64,000 bases of DNA, taken from positions 1-64,000 of the forward strand of contig CAXHEX010000023.1 of NCBI GenBank assembly GCA_964016105.1. The letters run 5' to 3'. The notes beneath the pieces were generated by a model. The model was given only the letters and a program-made list of their open reading frames with translations. It was not told the DNA's origin and searched no databases. Position 1 is the stretch's first letter; each line of letters begins with the position of its first letter. A program made the translations under genes and the position numbers. The stretch comes from Ketobacter sp964016105 (GTDB lineage: Bacteria > Pseudomonadota > Gammaproteobacteria > Pseudomonadales > Ketobacteraceae). Of the stretch, positions 51,686-60,789 are shown piece by piece.

Positions 51686-52933
51686 TCAAACAGCTTTATT
51701 GCCTGTCCGAAAATTGCCAGAAATTACATTGGGCTTTTTCGCTTGCTCACGTAAGTTATCTAGGTAGTCGGCCCATTTCTGCATCATTTCCTTGCGTTGG
51801 GGCAAGTGCTTAGTTCGGTTGTATGCTCGCCCTAACGCGTCTCTAACCTGGTGTGCTAATTGATGCTCTATCCATTCCAGTCTAAACCCCAACTGTTCAT
51901 CTAACATAGTGCGAGCAGTGGCTCTGAACCCATGGGCGCAGTGGGTGGTTTTGGTATCGATGCCGATGTTTTGTAGAGCCTTGTTGATAGTGCCATTGCT
52001 TGCGTGGTCGGTGCGGCGTTTAGATTGGCTTGGAAACACGTATCGACCGCGGCCGGTTAATGGTTGAAGGTCATGGAGTAGGGTAATAGCTTGTTTTGGC
52101 AGGGGCACAATGTGGGCAATACCCATTTTCATTTTCTCGGCTGGGATGCGCCATTCTCCTGTTTCTAGATCCAGCTCTTTCCATTCCATAGCGATCATTT
52201 CCCCGGGTCGCTGGAATAGAAGGGGGCACAATGCCAATAGTGTGCGAACGATGTGTGTTCCAGAGTAGTTTTCAATTGCGACAAGTAGCTTTCCCAATTC
52301 TTCGGGGTCGGTGATGGCCGGCCGGTGATTAACGACTTTAGGAGCCAGTGCCCCCTTTAGATCAAGGGCGGGATCGGTTTTGCATCGCTGGGTTAGTCGG
52401 GCATAGCGAAAAATTTGGGCGCAAACTTGACGTGCATTGTGAGCGGTCTCTTTTGCTCCTCGGTTCTCGATCCTTTGTAGGCTTGCCAGCAGGTCTAATG
52501 CGGTAATCTCAGCGATGGGGCGCTGTCCTAGCCATGGGAAGAGGTCTTTTTCGAGGAGGGCTAGTCGTTTCTTGGCTGTGCTGTCGGCCCAGGTAGATAA
52601 CTGCTTGGTGTACCATTCCCGGGCGATGGCTTCAAAACTGTTTGCGTGATTGAACTCTTGAAGGGATTTAAGTGCTTGCTTAGCGGCGCTAGGGTCAACA
52701 CCCTCTTGAAGCAGCATTCTGGCTCGGTCGCGTCTTTCGCGTGCGGTCTTAAGTGACACTTCGGGGTACACCCCATAAGCCAACCGTTTTTCTTTACTAT
52801 TGAATCGGTATTTGTGGCGCCAGTACTTTGAGCCGTTGGGGTGTATTTCTAGATAGAGCCCTTTCTCATCGCTTAGACGGTAGATTTTCTCCCTTGGTTT
52901 TGCCTGTTTTACCTTGGGATCGGTCAGTGCCAT
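51686..52933 (-). CDS. Tyrosine-type site-specific integrase (P4 family)
   Basis: This 415-residue integrase drives the tRNA-Phe element. It has an N-terminal arm-binding domain of the DUF4102 type (ALTDPKVKQAKPREK and EIHPNGSKYWRHKYR), a core-binding region (about 90-190) and a catalytic domain with Arg in LFQRPGEM, the HGFRATARTML box, HQLAH and the Tyr nucleophile in GRAYNRTKH. The set of catalytic residues is complete. ATG at 52933 follows GGAGGCAAT. It faces the tRNA gene 177 bases away, the usual layout for P4-like integrases. Confidence 0.95.
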   Translation of the reverse strand: MALTDPKVKQAKPREKIYRLSDEKGLYLEIHPNGSKYWRHKYRFNSKEKRLAYGVYPEVSLKTARERRDRARMLLQEGVDPSAAKQALKSLQEFNHANSFEAIAREWYTKQLSTWADSTAKKRLALLEKDLFPWLGQRPIAEITALDLLASLQRIENRGAKETAHNARQVCAQIFRYARLTQRCKTDPALDLKGALAPKVVNHRPAITDPEELGKLLVAIENYSGTHIVRTLLALCPLLFQRPGEMIAMEWKELDLETGEWRIPAEKMKMGIAHIVPLPKQAITLLHDLQPLTGRGRYVFPSQSKRRTDHASNGTINKALQNIGIDTKTTHCAHGFRATARTMLDEQLGFRLEWIEHQLAHQVRDALGRAYNRTKHLPQRKEMMQKWADYLDNLREQAKKPNVISGNFRTGNKAV

Positions 52934-53019
52934 ATTGCCTCCATTTGGGGGCATATGGCTCAGGGTATAGAAAATGTTTCCCCATCGGTGCCCCCAATAT
53001 GCCCCGGTTGTTAGGGTGC

Positions 53020-53104
53020 GTTATTGGACGTCTTTGGAGGTATTATACACCTTAAAGCCAGTAATGGCGCGGTCTGTGGGATGTTATTGGATTTCTTTGG
53101 AAGG
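53020..53104. repeat. Direct repeats beside the attachment site (probable integrase arm sites)
   Basis: GTTATTGGA followed by two variable bases and TCTTTGGA occurs at about 53020-53038 and 53083-53101. The copies are spaced about 63 bases apart, between the integrase gene and the tRNA end, where arm-type binding sites are expected. TGCCCC motifs occur nearby at 52988-53002 and again near the other end of the element. Confidence 0.6.
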
Positions 53105-53106
53105 GG

Positions 53107-53123
53107 ATATGGTGCCCGGAGGC
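53107..53123. other. Attachment site at tRNA-Phe end
   Basis: ATATGGTGCCCGGAGGC covers the 3' end of tRNA-Phe and four bases beyond it. A one-base-shorter copy lies at 42990-43005. Confidence 0.65.
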
Positions 53124-53185
53124 GGAATCGAACCACCGACACGGGGATTTTCAATCCCCTGCTCTACCGACTGAGCTATCCGGGC
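53110..53185 (-). tRNA. tRNA-Phe (GAA)
   Basis: A 76-base tRNA with acceptor GCCCGGA pairing with TCCGGGC, anticodon loop TTGAAAA between GGGGA and TCCCC (anticodon GAA), T arm GGTTCGATTCC, and an encoded CCA end. It is the insertion target of the element to its left and remains intact. Confidence 0.97.
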
Positions 53186-53263
53186 GTCAAAGAGGGCGCT
53201 ATTAAACCCGCAGACGGGCGTTTAGTCAATAGTCACTCACTTGATTCAGAAACTTTTTCCCTA

Positions 53264-53536
53264 TCAATTGCTTGGCGGTACGTATCCTTCTGGCTGTTCG
53301 TACTCTTCTCCAGACATGAACTTCTCCAGCTCCTGCTGCAAAAATTGCTGGGTTTCCGGCTCCATCAAGTTAAGCCGCTTTTCATTAATCAGCATGGTCT
53401 GGTGTTGCAGCCATTCCTGCCAGGCTTGTTTGGATACGTTGTCATACAGATCCTGGCCTTTGGGGCCGGGGTAGGGTGGTTTTTCCAGGCCGTCCATATC
53501 TTTTTGATATTTACGGCAAAATACGGTTCGGCTCAT
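53264..53536 (-). CDS. yggX: Fe(2+)-trafficking/oxidative damage protection protein YggX
   Basis: A 90-residue protein with the YggX signature MSRTVFCRKYQKDMDGL and the conserved downstream KQAWQEWLQHQTMLINEKRLN. It supports iron-sulfur repair under oxidative stress. It overlaps the end of mutY by four bases, and the pair is conserved in gammaproteobacteria; MutY itself carries an iron-sulfur cluster. Confidence 0.95.
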   Translation of the reverse strand: MSRTVFCRKYQKDMDGLEKPPYPGPKGQDLYDNVSKQAWQEWLQHQTMLINEKRLNLMEPETQQFLQQELEKFMSGEEYEQPEGYVPPSN

Positions 53537-54621
53537 GCTTTGTGCTCGTGGGGCAGTTGGTTTATGAGTTTTTTAATGGGGGCGGCCAGGCCCAGCTCCC
53601 CGATTTGTTGCCTGTTATACCAAATGGCTTGGTTGGCTTCCATTATCTGACCGGGTTTAGTGACTAAATCCACCAGAATGGGGTGTATATCCAGGTGGTA
53701 ATGGGAAAAGGTATGACGAAAGCCCGGCAACGTTTGTTGTGGGGCTTGTTCGCTGCAGTTCCATAGGGCCAGCTGTTCAAGTGCTTGTTCATGGCTGCTG
53801 TATTCAGGAAAACTCCACAGGCCGCCCCAAATCCCCGTATCTGGGCGTCGGTACAGTAACAATTCGTTCTCATACCGCAGCATAAGCATCCAGGTGGCGC
53901 GTTCTGGTTTGTCTTTCTTTGGCTTTTTGTGGGGGTAGTCCGTGGGGTTGCCCTGTTGGGCTGCCAGACACAGGTCATTCAGGGGGCAACGGCCACATTC
54001 GGGTTTGCTGCGGGTGCAGAGGGTGGCCCCCAGATCCATCATGGCCTGGGTGTACTCCTGGGTGTGATCGTCCTGGGTGTAGTGTTCAGCGATGGCCCAC
54101 ATCTGGTCCGCCACGCTTTTCTTGCCGGGCCAGCCTTCAATGGCGTGAACCCGCGCTAATACCCGTTTCACATTGCCATCCAGAATCGGTGCGGCAATGC
54201 CCATGCTGATACTGGCGATGGCCCCGGCGGTGGAACGCCCAATGCCAGGAAGTTGCTGTAATTTCTCTAAATCATGGGGGAACTGGCCACCAAACCTGGA
54301 ACAAACGTCCACGGCTGCTTTGTGCAGGTTGCGAGCCCGGGCGTAGTAGCCTAAACCTGACCACAGGCCCAGTATTTCATCTTGTTGAACGCTGGCTAGT
54401 TTTTGAACGGTCGGGAACCGTTCCATAAAGCGCTGGTAGTAGGGAATCACCGTGGCTACCTGGGTTTGCTGCAGCATGATTTCCGATACCCAAACTCCAT
54501 AGGGTGTAATGGGGTTTTGCCAAGGCAGCTGCTTGCGGCCGTGAAGGTGATACCAGTCTAGGACTCGCGTTCTAAAATGGTCTGGTTTCAGCAACGTTAT
54601 GGCTTGGTTTTTTACGTTCAA
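53533..54621 (-). CDS. mutY: A/G-specific adenine glycosylase MutY
   Basis: This 362-residue enzyme removes adenine mispaired with 8-oxoguanine. The N-terminal helix-hairpin-helix region (ELQQLPGIGRSTAGAI-like) and the catalytic Asp in PILDGNVKRV are present, as is the catalytic Glu in VSEIMLQQTQV. The iron-sulfur loop has four cysteines spaced 6-2-5 (CTRSKPECGRCPLNDLC). A C-terminal Nudix-like domain (about 235-355) follows. The longest frame starts with TTG at 54621; a slightly later start is possible. Confidence 0.95.
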   Translation of the reverse strand: MNVKNQAITLLKPDHFRTRVLDWYHLHGRKQLPWQNPITPYGVWVSEIMLQQTQVATVIPYYQRFMERFPTVQKLASVQQDEILGLWSGLGYYARARNLHKAAVDVCSRFGGQFPHDLEKLQQLPGIGRSTAGAIASISMGIAAPILDGNVKRVLARVHAIEGWPGKKSVADQMWAIAEHYTQDDHTQEYTQAMMDLGATLCTRSKPECGRCPLNDLCLAAQQGNPTDYPHKKPKKDKPERATWMLMLRYENELLLYRRPDTGIWGGLWSFPEYSSHEQALEQLALWNCSEQAPQQTLPGFRHTFSHYHLDIHPILVDLVTKPGQIMEANQAIWYNRQQIGELGLAAPIKKLINQLPHEHKA

Positions 54622-54799
54622 GGGGCAACATCCCAGGAAAAAATAGTCAACTAAAACAGTAACATAAATCCAGCGGCCAAAGCTAAACCTTTGCCCGTAA
54701 GCAGGCTTGACGATCTGCTCTATACTTGAGGATCAATAACCTCATTTGCGCTATAGAGCGTGTCTTGTGTATCAAGGATTGAACATAGGCATTTAGTGT

Positions 54800-57700
54800 A
54801 TGAAAAGAACCGCAGCTCGGCAGTGGCTCGTTCCCACCATCCAGAATAAATTGCTGTTGGTCATGCTATTGGTGGCGCTGGTGCCCTTGCTAGTATTTGG
54901 TTTAATTGCCTATCTCAAAGCCCGGGACGCTCTGATGGATCAAGTGGGTGAGCGCTTGCATTCGGAGTCCATGCTGGCCATGTCCCAGATAGAACGTACG
55001 TTTGCGTTCAGTTATGAAAACATTCGTTCCTGGGCCGAGCTGGAAGTGATGCAGGCAGTGGAGCGGGGCGATCCTGAAGGCGCTATTTCTGAAATGCTCA
55101 ATAACTACCAGGGCGCTTACAAAGTTTACGGCACTCTGGCGGCGGCTGACCGGGATGGCTCGGTGGTGGCGGCAGGCGATGTGGACCTGGTGGGCATTAC
55201 CGTGGCGGAGGCCAATTGGTTTAAGCAGGTTCTGAACACCAAGCAGCCTCACATGTCGCCGCTGCGGCTGGACCCCTTTTTAGGTGGTTTCGGTGTCAGC
55301 ATCGCGTTGCCTATTTTTCGGCGCTACACCGAGGATCAGCTTATTGGCGTGTTAAATGTCAGGCTGGACTGGCAGGAGCTTCTTAAACAGATTCGTGAAA
55401 TTGAGGTGTCACTCAACGGGCAAAACGAAAAAGGCTATGCCGTTTTGATAGACGAAGAAGGGTATGTGCTGGCGGCACCGGATTTTATTTTGGCCCAGGA
55501 GGACGGCAGCCTCACCTTTGAAAACAGTTTACGAGTCCATGGCAAGCGTTGGTGGGGAGCAGCCAACCCCGAGCTACTAGAGCGTCTATTGCATCAACCG
55601 GGACACCGTTTTGTGCGTCGTGGAGAGCTTGAATATCTGCTGGTAAACATGCCAGCCAAACAATTCCAATATATAGGGAATACAGGCTGGAGCCTGGTGC
55701 TGGTTCGAGACGCCGATGATGCTCTGGCGGATATTGCCTTCATTCGCGAGCGAGCACTTTCCATTGCTGGATTAGCGGTGGTGGTTATTATTTTGGTGGC
55801 CTATTTTCTTTCACGGCAAATTGGTAAACCCATTGCCCGCCTGTCCCTGTGGGCAAAAGAAATCTCCCACGGCAGTTTGGATCGCAGCATTAGTTTGCGT
55901 TCCAATGATGAGTTAGCCCATCTTGCACAATCCCTGGATGAGATGCGTCAGAATCTAAAAAATTACCTGGATGAACTGTATGAATCGAAGGAGCGTTACC
56001 GCGCAGTCATGTCGTCCATTGAATGTGTGGTGTGGGAAGCGCGGTTAGACCCAGTTCAAGTGACTTTAGTGAGTGGTCATGTGGAGCATGTGGTTGGCCA
56101 TAGCAGCGGTCAGGTTATTCGCATGATGGCGGAGTGGCGTGACCATGTGCACCCAGATCATCATCAAAAGGTGCTTACTGCTTTTGAGTATGCGGTGGAT
56201 AACGGTCGTGACAATTACGTAGAGTGTAAGGTTCGCCGTAAGGATGGCCAGTGGTTGTGGGTTAAAGCGCTAATCTCTGTGGTATTGGAAGGCATTACGG
56301 TGACTCGCCTGCGGGGAGTGATTGTTGATATCAATGACACCATGAAGGCGGCGGAAGATATGGCGGATGCTCGGGATATGGCCATAAAAACCGCCCAGGA
56401 TAAAACCCGCTTTATGGCCATCGTCAGCCATGAGATACGCACGCCCATGAATGGCATATTGGGTATGTTGGATGTTTTTAACGACAATGGCATCAGTCGT
56501 GAACAGAAACAGGCATTGGATATGGCTCGGCGTTCAGGCCGTAATTTGCTCTCGCTGGTGGACGATGTGATGGATTACGCCCGCATGGAAAGCGGTCAGC
56601 TTCAGTTCAGCTATGAAGAGATCAATATCCATGATGTGTTTAATTCCGCCCTCAACCTGGTGGCGGTGGATGCCTATCGAAAGGGGTTGGATATTGGCGG
56701 CATTATGGAAGCCAGTTTACCTCAGCTGGTGGTGACCGACCCCACCAAATTGCGTCAACTGTTAACGGGTTTGTTGGCCAATGCCGTTAAGTTTACCCAT
56801 CACGGTTCCATATTGGTGTGGGCAGAGTTGTTGCCCAATGACCGCCTATACGTGGAAGTGAAAGACACCGGGGTGGGGGTGGACGCCCAGCGACAAAAAG
56901 ACTTGTTTGCTCCTTTTGTGCAGGAAGACGGATCCACAACCCGTCAATACGGCGGATCCGGTTTGGGGTTGGCGTTATGCCGAGGCATAGCCCAGGCCAT
57001 GGGTGGAGAAGTGGGAGTAAAATCCATTAAAGGTGTGGGATCGTCCTTTTATTTTGAACTGCCAGTGGAAGTGCCGCCGGATCAGTTGTCTCCCGTGATG
57101 CAGGCCCATCGTGAGTTTCAGGCGCTTTACGATGATGCAGCAGTGCTGTTGGTGGGGGATGTGCCTGCCACTCAAATGGTCATGCAGATGGCGTGTCGTC
57201 AGTGGGGTTTGAGTTTCCACTGGGAGCCAAAAGAAGGTCGACTGTTGCGAAACCTGGAAACCGTATTGAGTGAGCAAAATTATCGCTGGGTATTTATCGC
57301 GCAGGAGATTAGCGACCGCTTCTGGCAAGCGCTTGGGCCTTACCTATCGCAACCGGATTCTGCCCGGGTGATTCAATTACGCCTACCCACGGATCGCTAC
57401 GGTCAGCGTCCGCTGCCCCATATTTACGTGCCTTTTACTCTAACCCGGTTGGCGGATTGTTTGCTGGGAAGATCGGAAACGGCTCCGGCAAATGGTCTTG
57501 CTTCCAGCCAGCTGAACGGTTTGCCCCGGGTTTTGGTGGTGGATGATAACGAGGTAAACCGCCGGGTGGCCTGTGGTTATCTTCGTAAGCTGGGCTTCAG
57601 TGCCGATATTGCGGAGGATGGTCAGCAGGCTTTGGATGCTGTGAAGCAGAATCGCTACGGCATGGTGTTTATGGATTGTCAGATGCCGGTGATGGATGGC

Positions 57701-57904
57701 TATCAGTCTACTCGAGAGATACGCAAGTATCTTGATGGTAAGCCCTTGCCCATAATTGCGGTGACGGCCAATGCCATGGAGGGCGACCGTGAAAAGTGTT
57801 TAGCCTCCGGTATGGATGATTATCTGGCAAAACCCCTGCGCATGGACAGTGTTAAGCAAGTGGCGGAACATTGGGTCACCCACAAGCAAAGGGCTTCCGG
57901 CTAG
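54800..57904 (+). CDS. Hybrid sensor histidine kinase with Cache, HAMP, PAS and REC domains
   Basis: This 1034-residue membrane kinase has a first helix (about 18-40), a double-Cache periplasmic domain (about 45-325), a second helix (about 325-345), HAMP (about 345-400), PAS (about 403-515), HisKA with IVSHEIRTPMNG (about 540), HATPase (GLLANAVKFTHHG, DTGVGV, YGGSGLGLAL, about 650-755), then two receivers. The first receiver-like part (about 785-885) lacks the phospho-acceptor Asp and looks dead. The second (about 913-1025) is intact (VVDDNE, MDCQMPVMDG, AKPLRM). No HPt domain is present. It precedes hisB by about 80 bases. Confidence 0.93.
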   Translation: MKRTAARQWLVPTIQNKLLLVMLLVALVPLLVFGLIAYLKARDALMDQVGERLHSESMLAMSQIERTFAFSYENIRSWAELEVMQAVERGDPEGAISEMLNNYQGAYKVYGTLAAADRDGSVVAAGDVDLVGITVAEANWFKQVLNTKQPHMSPLRLDPFLGGFGVSIALPIFRRYTEDQLIGVLNVRLDWQELLKQIREIEVSLNGQNEKGYAVLIDEEGYVLAAPDFILAQEDGSLTFENSLRVHGKRWWGAANPELLERLLHQPGHRFVRRGELEYLLVNMPAKQFQYIGNTGWSLVLVRDADDALADIAFIRERALSIAGLAVVVIILVAYFLSRQIGKPIARLSLWAKEISHGSLDRSISLRSNDELAHLAQSLDEMRQNLKNYLDELYESKERYRAVMSSIECVVWEARLDPVQVTLVSGHVEHVVGHSSGQVIRMMAEWRDHVHPDHHQKVLTAFEYAVDNGRDNYVECKVRRKDGQWLWVKALISVVLEGITVTRLRGVIVDINDTMKAAEDMADARDMAIKTAQDKTRFMAIVSHEIRTPMNGILGMLDVFNDNGISREQKQALDMARRSGRNLLSLVDDVMDYARMESGQLQFSYEEINIHDVFNSALNLVAVDAYRKGLDIGGIMEASLPQLVVTDPTKLRQLLTGLLANAVKFTHHGSILVWAELLPNDRLYVEVKDTGVGVDAQRQKDLFAPFVQEDGSTTRQYGGSGLGLALCRGIAQAMGGEVGVKSIKGVGSSFYFELPVEVPPDQLSPVMQAHREFQALYDDAAVLLVGDVPATQMVMQMACRQWGLSFHWEPKEGRLLRNLETVLSEQNYRWVFIAQEISDRFWQALGPYLSQPDSARVIQLRLPTDRYGQRPLPHIYVPFTLTRLADCLLGRSETAPANGLASSQLNGLPRVLVVDDNEVNRRVACGYLRKLGFSADIAEDGQQALDAVKQNRYGMVFMDCQMPVMDGYQSTREIRKYLDGKPLPIIAVTANAMEGDREKCLASGMDDYLAKPLRMDSVKQVAEHWVTHKQRASG

Positions 57905-57985
57905 ACCCACCTTTGAGCTTAGGCATTTTGTTCTGATCGCGTTATAATTCGCCCTTTGCAATCGTCAACACTTAGCGGAGTCACC

Positions 57986-58591
57986 ATGACCCAATCTCCC
58001 TCGCCGCGGAGCGCCCGTGTGGAGCGTAATACCCTTGAAACCCAAATCAGCGTCAGCGTAAACCTGGACGGCACGGGCCAGTGCAAGCTGGATACCGGGG
58101 TGCCCTTTCTAGAGCATATGTTGGACCAAGTGGCCCGCCATGGCTTGATCGACCTGGAGATTGTGGCCAAGGGTGACCTGCATATTGATGCCCATCATAC
58201 GGTCGAAGATCTGGGTATTACCTTGGGGCAGGCATTGACCCAGGCCTGGGGTGATAAAAAGGGTCTGCGTCGTTACGGCCACTCTTACGTACCGTTGGAT
58301 GAAGCCCTTTCCCGGGTGGTGCTGGATTTATCAGGCCGACCCGGTTTGGCTATGAACGTGGAGTTTACCCGCGCCATGATCGGCGGTTTTGATGTGGATT
58401 TGTTTGATGAGTTTTTTCATGGCCTGGTGAATCACGCCATGATCACGCTGCATATTGATAACCTGAAAGGAAAGAACGCCCACCATCAGGCGGAAACCGT
58501 ATTTAAAGCCTTTGGTCGCGCGTTGCGTATGGCCATCGAGCCCGATGCCCGAATGGGCGATGTTACCCCTTCCACCAAAGGTGTGTTGTAA
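57986..58591 (+). CDS. hisB: Imidazoleglycerol-phosphate dehydratase HisB
   Basis: The 201-residue monofunctional dehydratase of histidine biosynthesis has two metal-binding half motifs, DAHHTVEDL (about 72) and KGKNAHHQAE (about 162), and starts with SARVERNTLETQI. ATG 57986 (GGAG upstream) is preferred to a longer frame from 57956. A TATAAT at 57943-57948 may be the operon's -10 box, although no good -35 is visible. First gene of the his cluster. Confidence 0.95.
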   Translation: MTQSPSPRSARVERNTLETQISVSVNLDGTGQCKLDTGVPFLEHMLDQVARHGLIDLEIVAKGDLHIDAHHTVEDLGITLGQALTQAWGDKKGLRRYGHSYVPLDEALSRVVLDLSGRPGLAMNVEFTRAMIGGFDVDLFDEFFHGLVNHAMITLHIDNLKGKNAHHQAETVFKAFGRALRMAIEPDARMGDVTPSTKGVL

Positions 58592-58596
58592 ACCCT

Positions 58597-59247
58597 ATGA
58601 GTCAATCCACCGTTGCAGTAATTGATTATGGAATGGGTAACCTGCACAGTGCTGCCAAAGCCCTGGAGCATGTTGCCCCCGATGCCAAAGTGGTCGTCAG
58701 TGCCGATGCCGATAAAATTCTTGCCTGTGATCGAGTGGTGTTCCCCGGCGTGGGGGCCATTCGGGATTGCGTAGGTGAGATCCGCGTGTTGGGTTTGGAC
58801 CAGGTGGTACAAGAAGCTGCTCGTACTAAGCCCTTGTTGGGCATTTGTGTGGGCATGCAAAGTATGATGACCCACAGCGAAGAAAATAACGGCGTGGAGT
58901 GTTTGAACCTGTTTCCTGGGGAAGTGAAGTTTTTTGGTGACGAGCTAAAAGACAGTAACGGCGAAAAGCTGAAAGTGCCCCATATGGGCTGGAATCAAGT
59001 TCAACAAGTTAAAGCGCACCCGTTGTGGAATGGCATTGCAGATATGTCGCGTTTTTATTTTGTGCACAGTTATTATGTGTCGCTGCAGGACCTGGGCTTA
59101 ATGACGGGCCGCGCAGAATACGGGGTACCGTTTGCGGCCACCTTGGGCAAAGACAATGTGTTTGCCGTGCAATTCCATCCGGAGAAGAGCCAGAAGTCTG
59201 GTTTAACCCTGTTAAAAAACTTTATGCATTGGGACGGCGAAAGCTAG
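58597..59247 (+). CDS. hisH: Imidazole glycerol phosphate synthase, glutaminase subunit HisH
   Basis: The 216-residue class I amidotransferase supplies ammonia to HisF. Catalytic Cys is in GICVGMQSM (about 85) and His/Glu in QFHPEKSQKSG (about 196). It starts 5 bases after hisB. Confidence 0.97.
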   Translation: MSQSTVAVIDYGMGNLHSAAKALEHVAPDAKVVVSADADKILACDRVVFPGVGAIRDCVGEIRVLGLDQVVQEAARTKPLLGICVGMQSMMTHSEENNGVECLNLFPGEVKFFGDELKDSNGEKLKVPHMGWNQVQQVKAHPLWNGIADMSRFYFVHSYYVSLQDLGLMTGRAEYGVPFAATLGKDNVFAVQFHPEKSQKSGLTLLKNFMHWDGES

Positions 59248-59272
59248 AGTCCTCAAATAAAGAGAGCTAATC

Positions 59273-60010
59273 ATGTTAATTATTCCCGCCATTGATCTTA
59301 AAGATGGAAAATGTGTTCGTTTGCGTCAGGGTTTGATGGACGACGCCACCGTGTTTTCAGACGACCCTGTGTCCATGGCCCAGCAATGGGTGGAGCAAGG
59401 GGCTCGGCGTTTGCATCTGGTGGATTTGAACGGCGCCTTTGAAGGCGAACCCGTCAACGCCGATGTGGTGAACGCCATTGCCAAAAAATTTCCGGATTTA
59501 CCCATCCAAATTGGTGGTGGTATTCGTAGCTTGAATACCATTAAATCCTATCTGGATGCCGGAGTGGATTACGTGATTATCGGAACCAAAGCGGTAAAAG
59601 AACCGGCGTTTGTTACGGAAGCCTGTAAAGCCTTTCCGGGTCATATCATTGTGGGTATTGACGCCAAAGACGGTTGGGTGGCCACCGATGGCTGGGCGGA
59701 AGTATCTGAAATGTTGGCGGTGGATTGCGCCAAGCAATTTGAGAACGATGGTGTTTGTGAAATCGTCTATACCGATATCAGCCGCGATGGCATGATGCAA
59801 GGTGTGAACATTGAGGCCACTGTCGCCCTCGCTAAAGCCATCAGTATTCCCGTCATTGCATCCGGCGGTGTCACCAACATAGAAGACGTTAAGCAGCTAC
59901 TAGCCGTGAGTGGTGAGGGTATTTCCGGTGCTATTACCGGTCGCGCAATTTATGAAGGCACCTTGGATTTAAAACAGGCGCAACAGTTGGCAGATAGTGA
60001 GATAAGTTAA
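59273..60010 (+). CDS. hisA: Phosphoribosylformimino-AICAR-phosphate isomerase HisA
   Basis: The 245-residue TIM-barrel isomerase carries IPAIDLKDGKCVRLRQG with catalytic Asp 8 and the second phosphate-binding half VYTDISRDGMMQG, then SGGVTNIEDV. The stop overlaps the hisF start (TAATG). Confidence 0.97.
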   Translation: MLIIPAIDLKDGKCVRLRQGLMDDATVFSDDPVSMAQQWVEQGARRLHLVDLNGAFEGEPVNADVVNAIAKKFPDLPIQIGGGIRSLNTIKSYLDAGVDYVIIGTKAVKEPAFVTEACKAFPGHIIVGIDAKDGWVATDGWAEVSEMLAVDCAKQFENDGVCEIVYTDISRDGMMQGVNIEATVALAKAISIPVIASGGVTNIEDVKQLLAVSGEGISGAITGRAIYEGTLDLKQAQQLADSEIS

Positions 60011-60786
60011 TGGGCTTAGCGAAACGAATTATTCCCTGCCTGGATGTGGACAACGGACGTGTTGTAAAAGGCGTTCAGTTTGTGGATATCCGCGATGCCG
60101 GTGACCCCGTGGAAGTGGCACGACGTTACGATGAACAGGGCGCCGACGAGATCACTTTCTTGGATATTACCGCCAGTCACGAAGATCGTGACACCATGGT
60201 TCACACCGTGGAAAAGATGGCCTCTCAGGTTTTTATTCCTCTCACTGTGGGCGGCGGCATTCGCAAACTGGAAGATATCCGTACCATGCTCAATGCGGGC
60301 GCTGATAAAGTCAGTATTAATACCGCGGCGGTGTTTAATCCGGAATTTGTAGGCGAAGCGGCAGCTAAGTTTGGCTCTCAGTGTATTGTGGTGGCCATTG
60401 ATGCCAAGCAAGTAAGTGCTGAAGGGGAGCCCCTGCGTTGGGAAATTTTTACCCACGGCGGCCGCAAACCCACGGGCCTGGATGCAGTGGAGTGGGCGAA
60501 GAAAATGGTGGACTTGGGTGCCGGGGAAATATTGCTAACCAGTATGGATCGTGATGGCACCAAGAATGGATTTGATCTTAAGGTCACTCGCGCCATTAGC
60601 GATGCAGTGCATGTGCCCATTATTGCCTCCGGTGGCGTGGGCAATTTACAACATCTGGCTGACGGCGTAATCGAAGGCAAAGCCGATGCGGTGCTCGCTG
60701 CCAGTATTTTCCACTTTGGTGAATACAGCATTCAGGAAGCCAAGCAATATATGGCGCACCAGGGTATCGAGATGCGATTGGATTAG
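60010..60786 (+). CDS. hisF: Imidazole glycerol phosphate synthase, cyclase subunit HisF
   Basis: The 258-residue TIM barrel pairs with HisH. Catalytic Asp lies in IIPCLDVDNGRVVKG and the second in LTSMDRDGTKNGFD. The start overlaps the hisA stop. It is followed by the Fic/Doc-type gene after 3 bases. Confidence 0.97.
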   Translation: MGLAKRIIPCLDVDNGRVVKGVQFVDIRDAGDPVEVARRYDEQGADEITFLDITASHEDRDTMVHTVEKMASQVFIPLTVGGGIRKLEDIRTMLNAGADKVSINTAAVFNPEFVGEAAAKFGSQCIVVAIDAKQVSAEGEPLRWEIFTHGGRKPTGLDAVEWAKKMVDLGAGEILLTSMDRDGTKNGFDLKVTRAISDAVHVPIIASGGVGNLQHLADGVIEGKADAVLAASIFHFGEYSIQEAKQYMAHQGIEMRLD

Positions 60787-60789
60787 GAA

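Larger units (their letters stand above)
42990..53123. mobile_element. Integrative element (phage-satellite type) in tRNA-Phe
   Basis: About 10.1 kb between ATATGGTGCC-GGAGGC at 42990-43005 and the same sequence with one extra C at 53107-53123, which lies in the 3' end of tRNA-Phe. It holds a tyrosine integrase next to the tRNA, an AlpA-like regulator, a prim-pol protein, a run of short overlapping genes and a three-gene cargo operon at the far end. No capsid, terminase or conjugation genes are seen, so it would need a helper to move. Confidence 0.8.

Noticed and set aside
57929..57948. Sigma-70 promoter before hisB
   Set aside because: TATAAT at 57943-57948 is good, but no matching -35 box at proper distance was found, so it is not listed as a separate feature.
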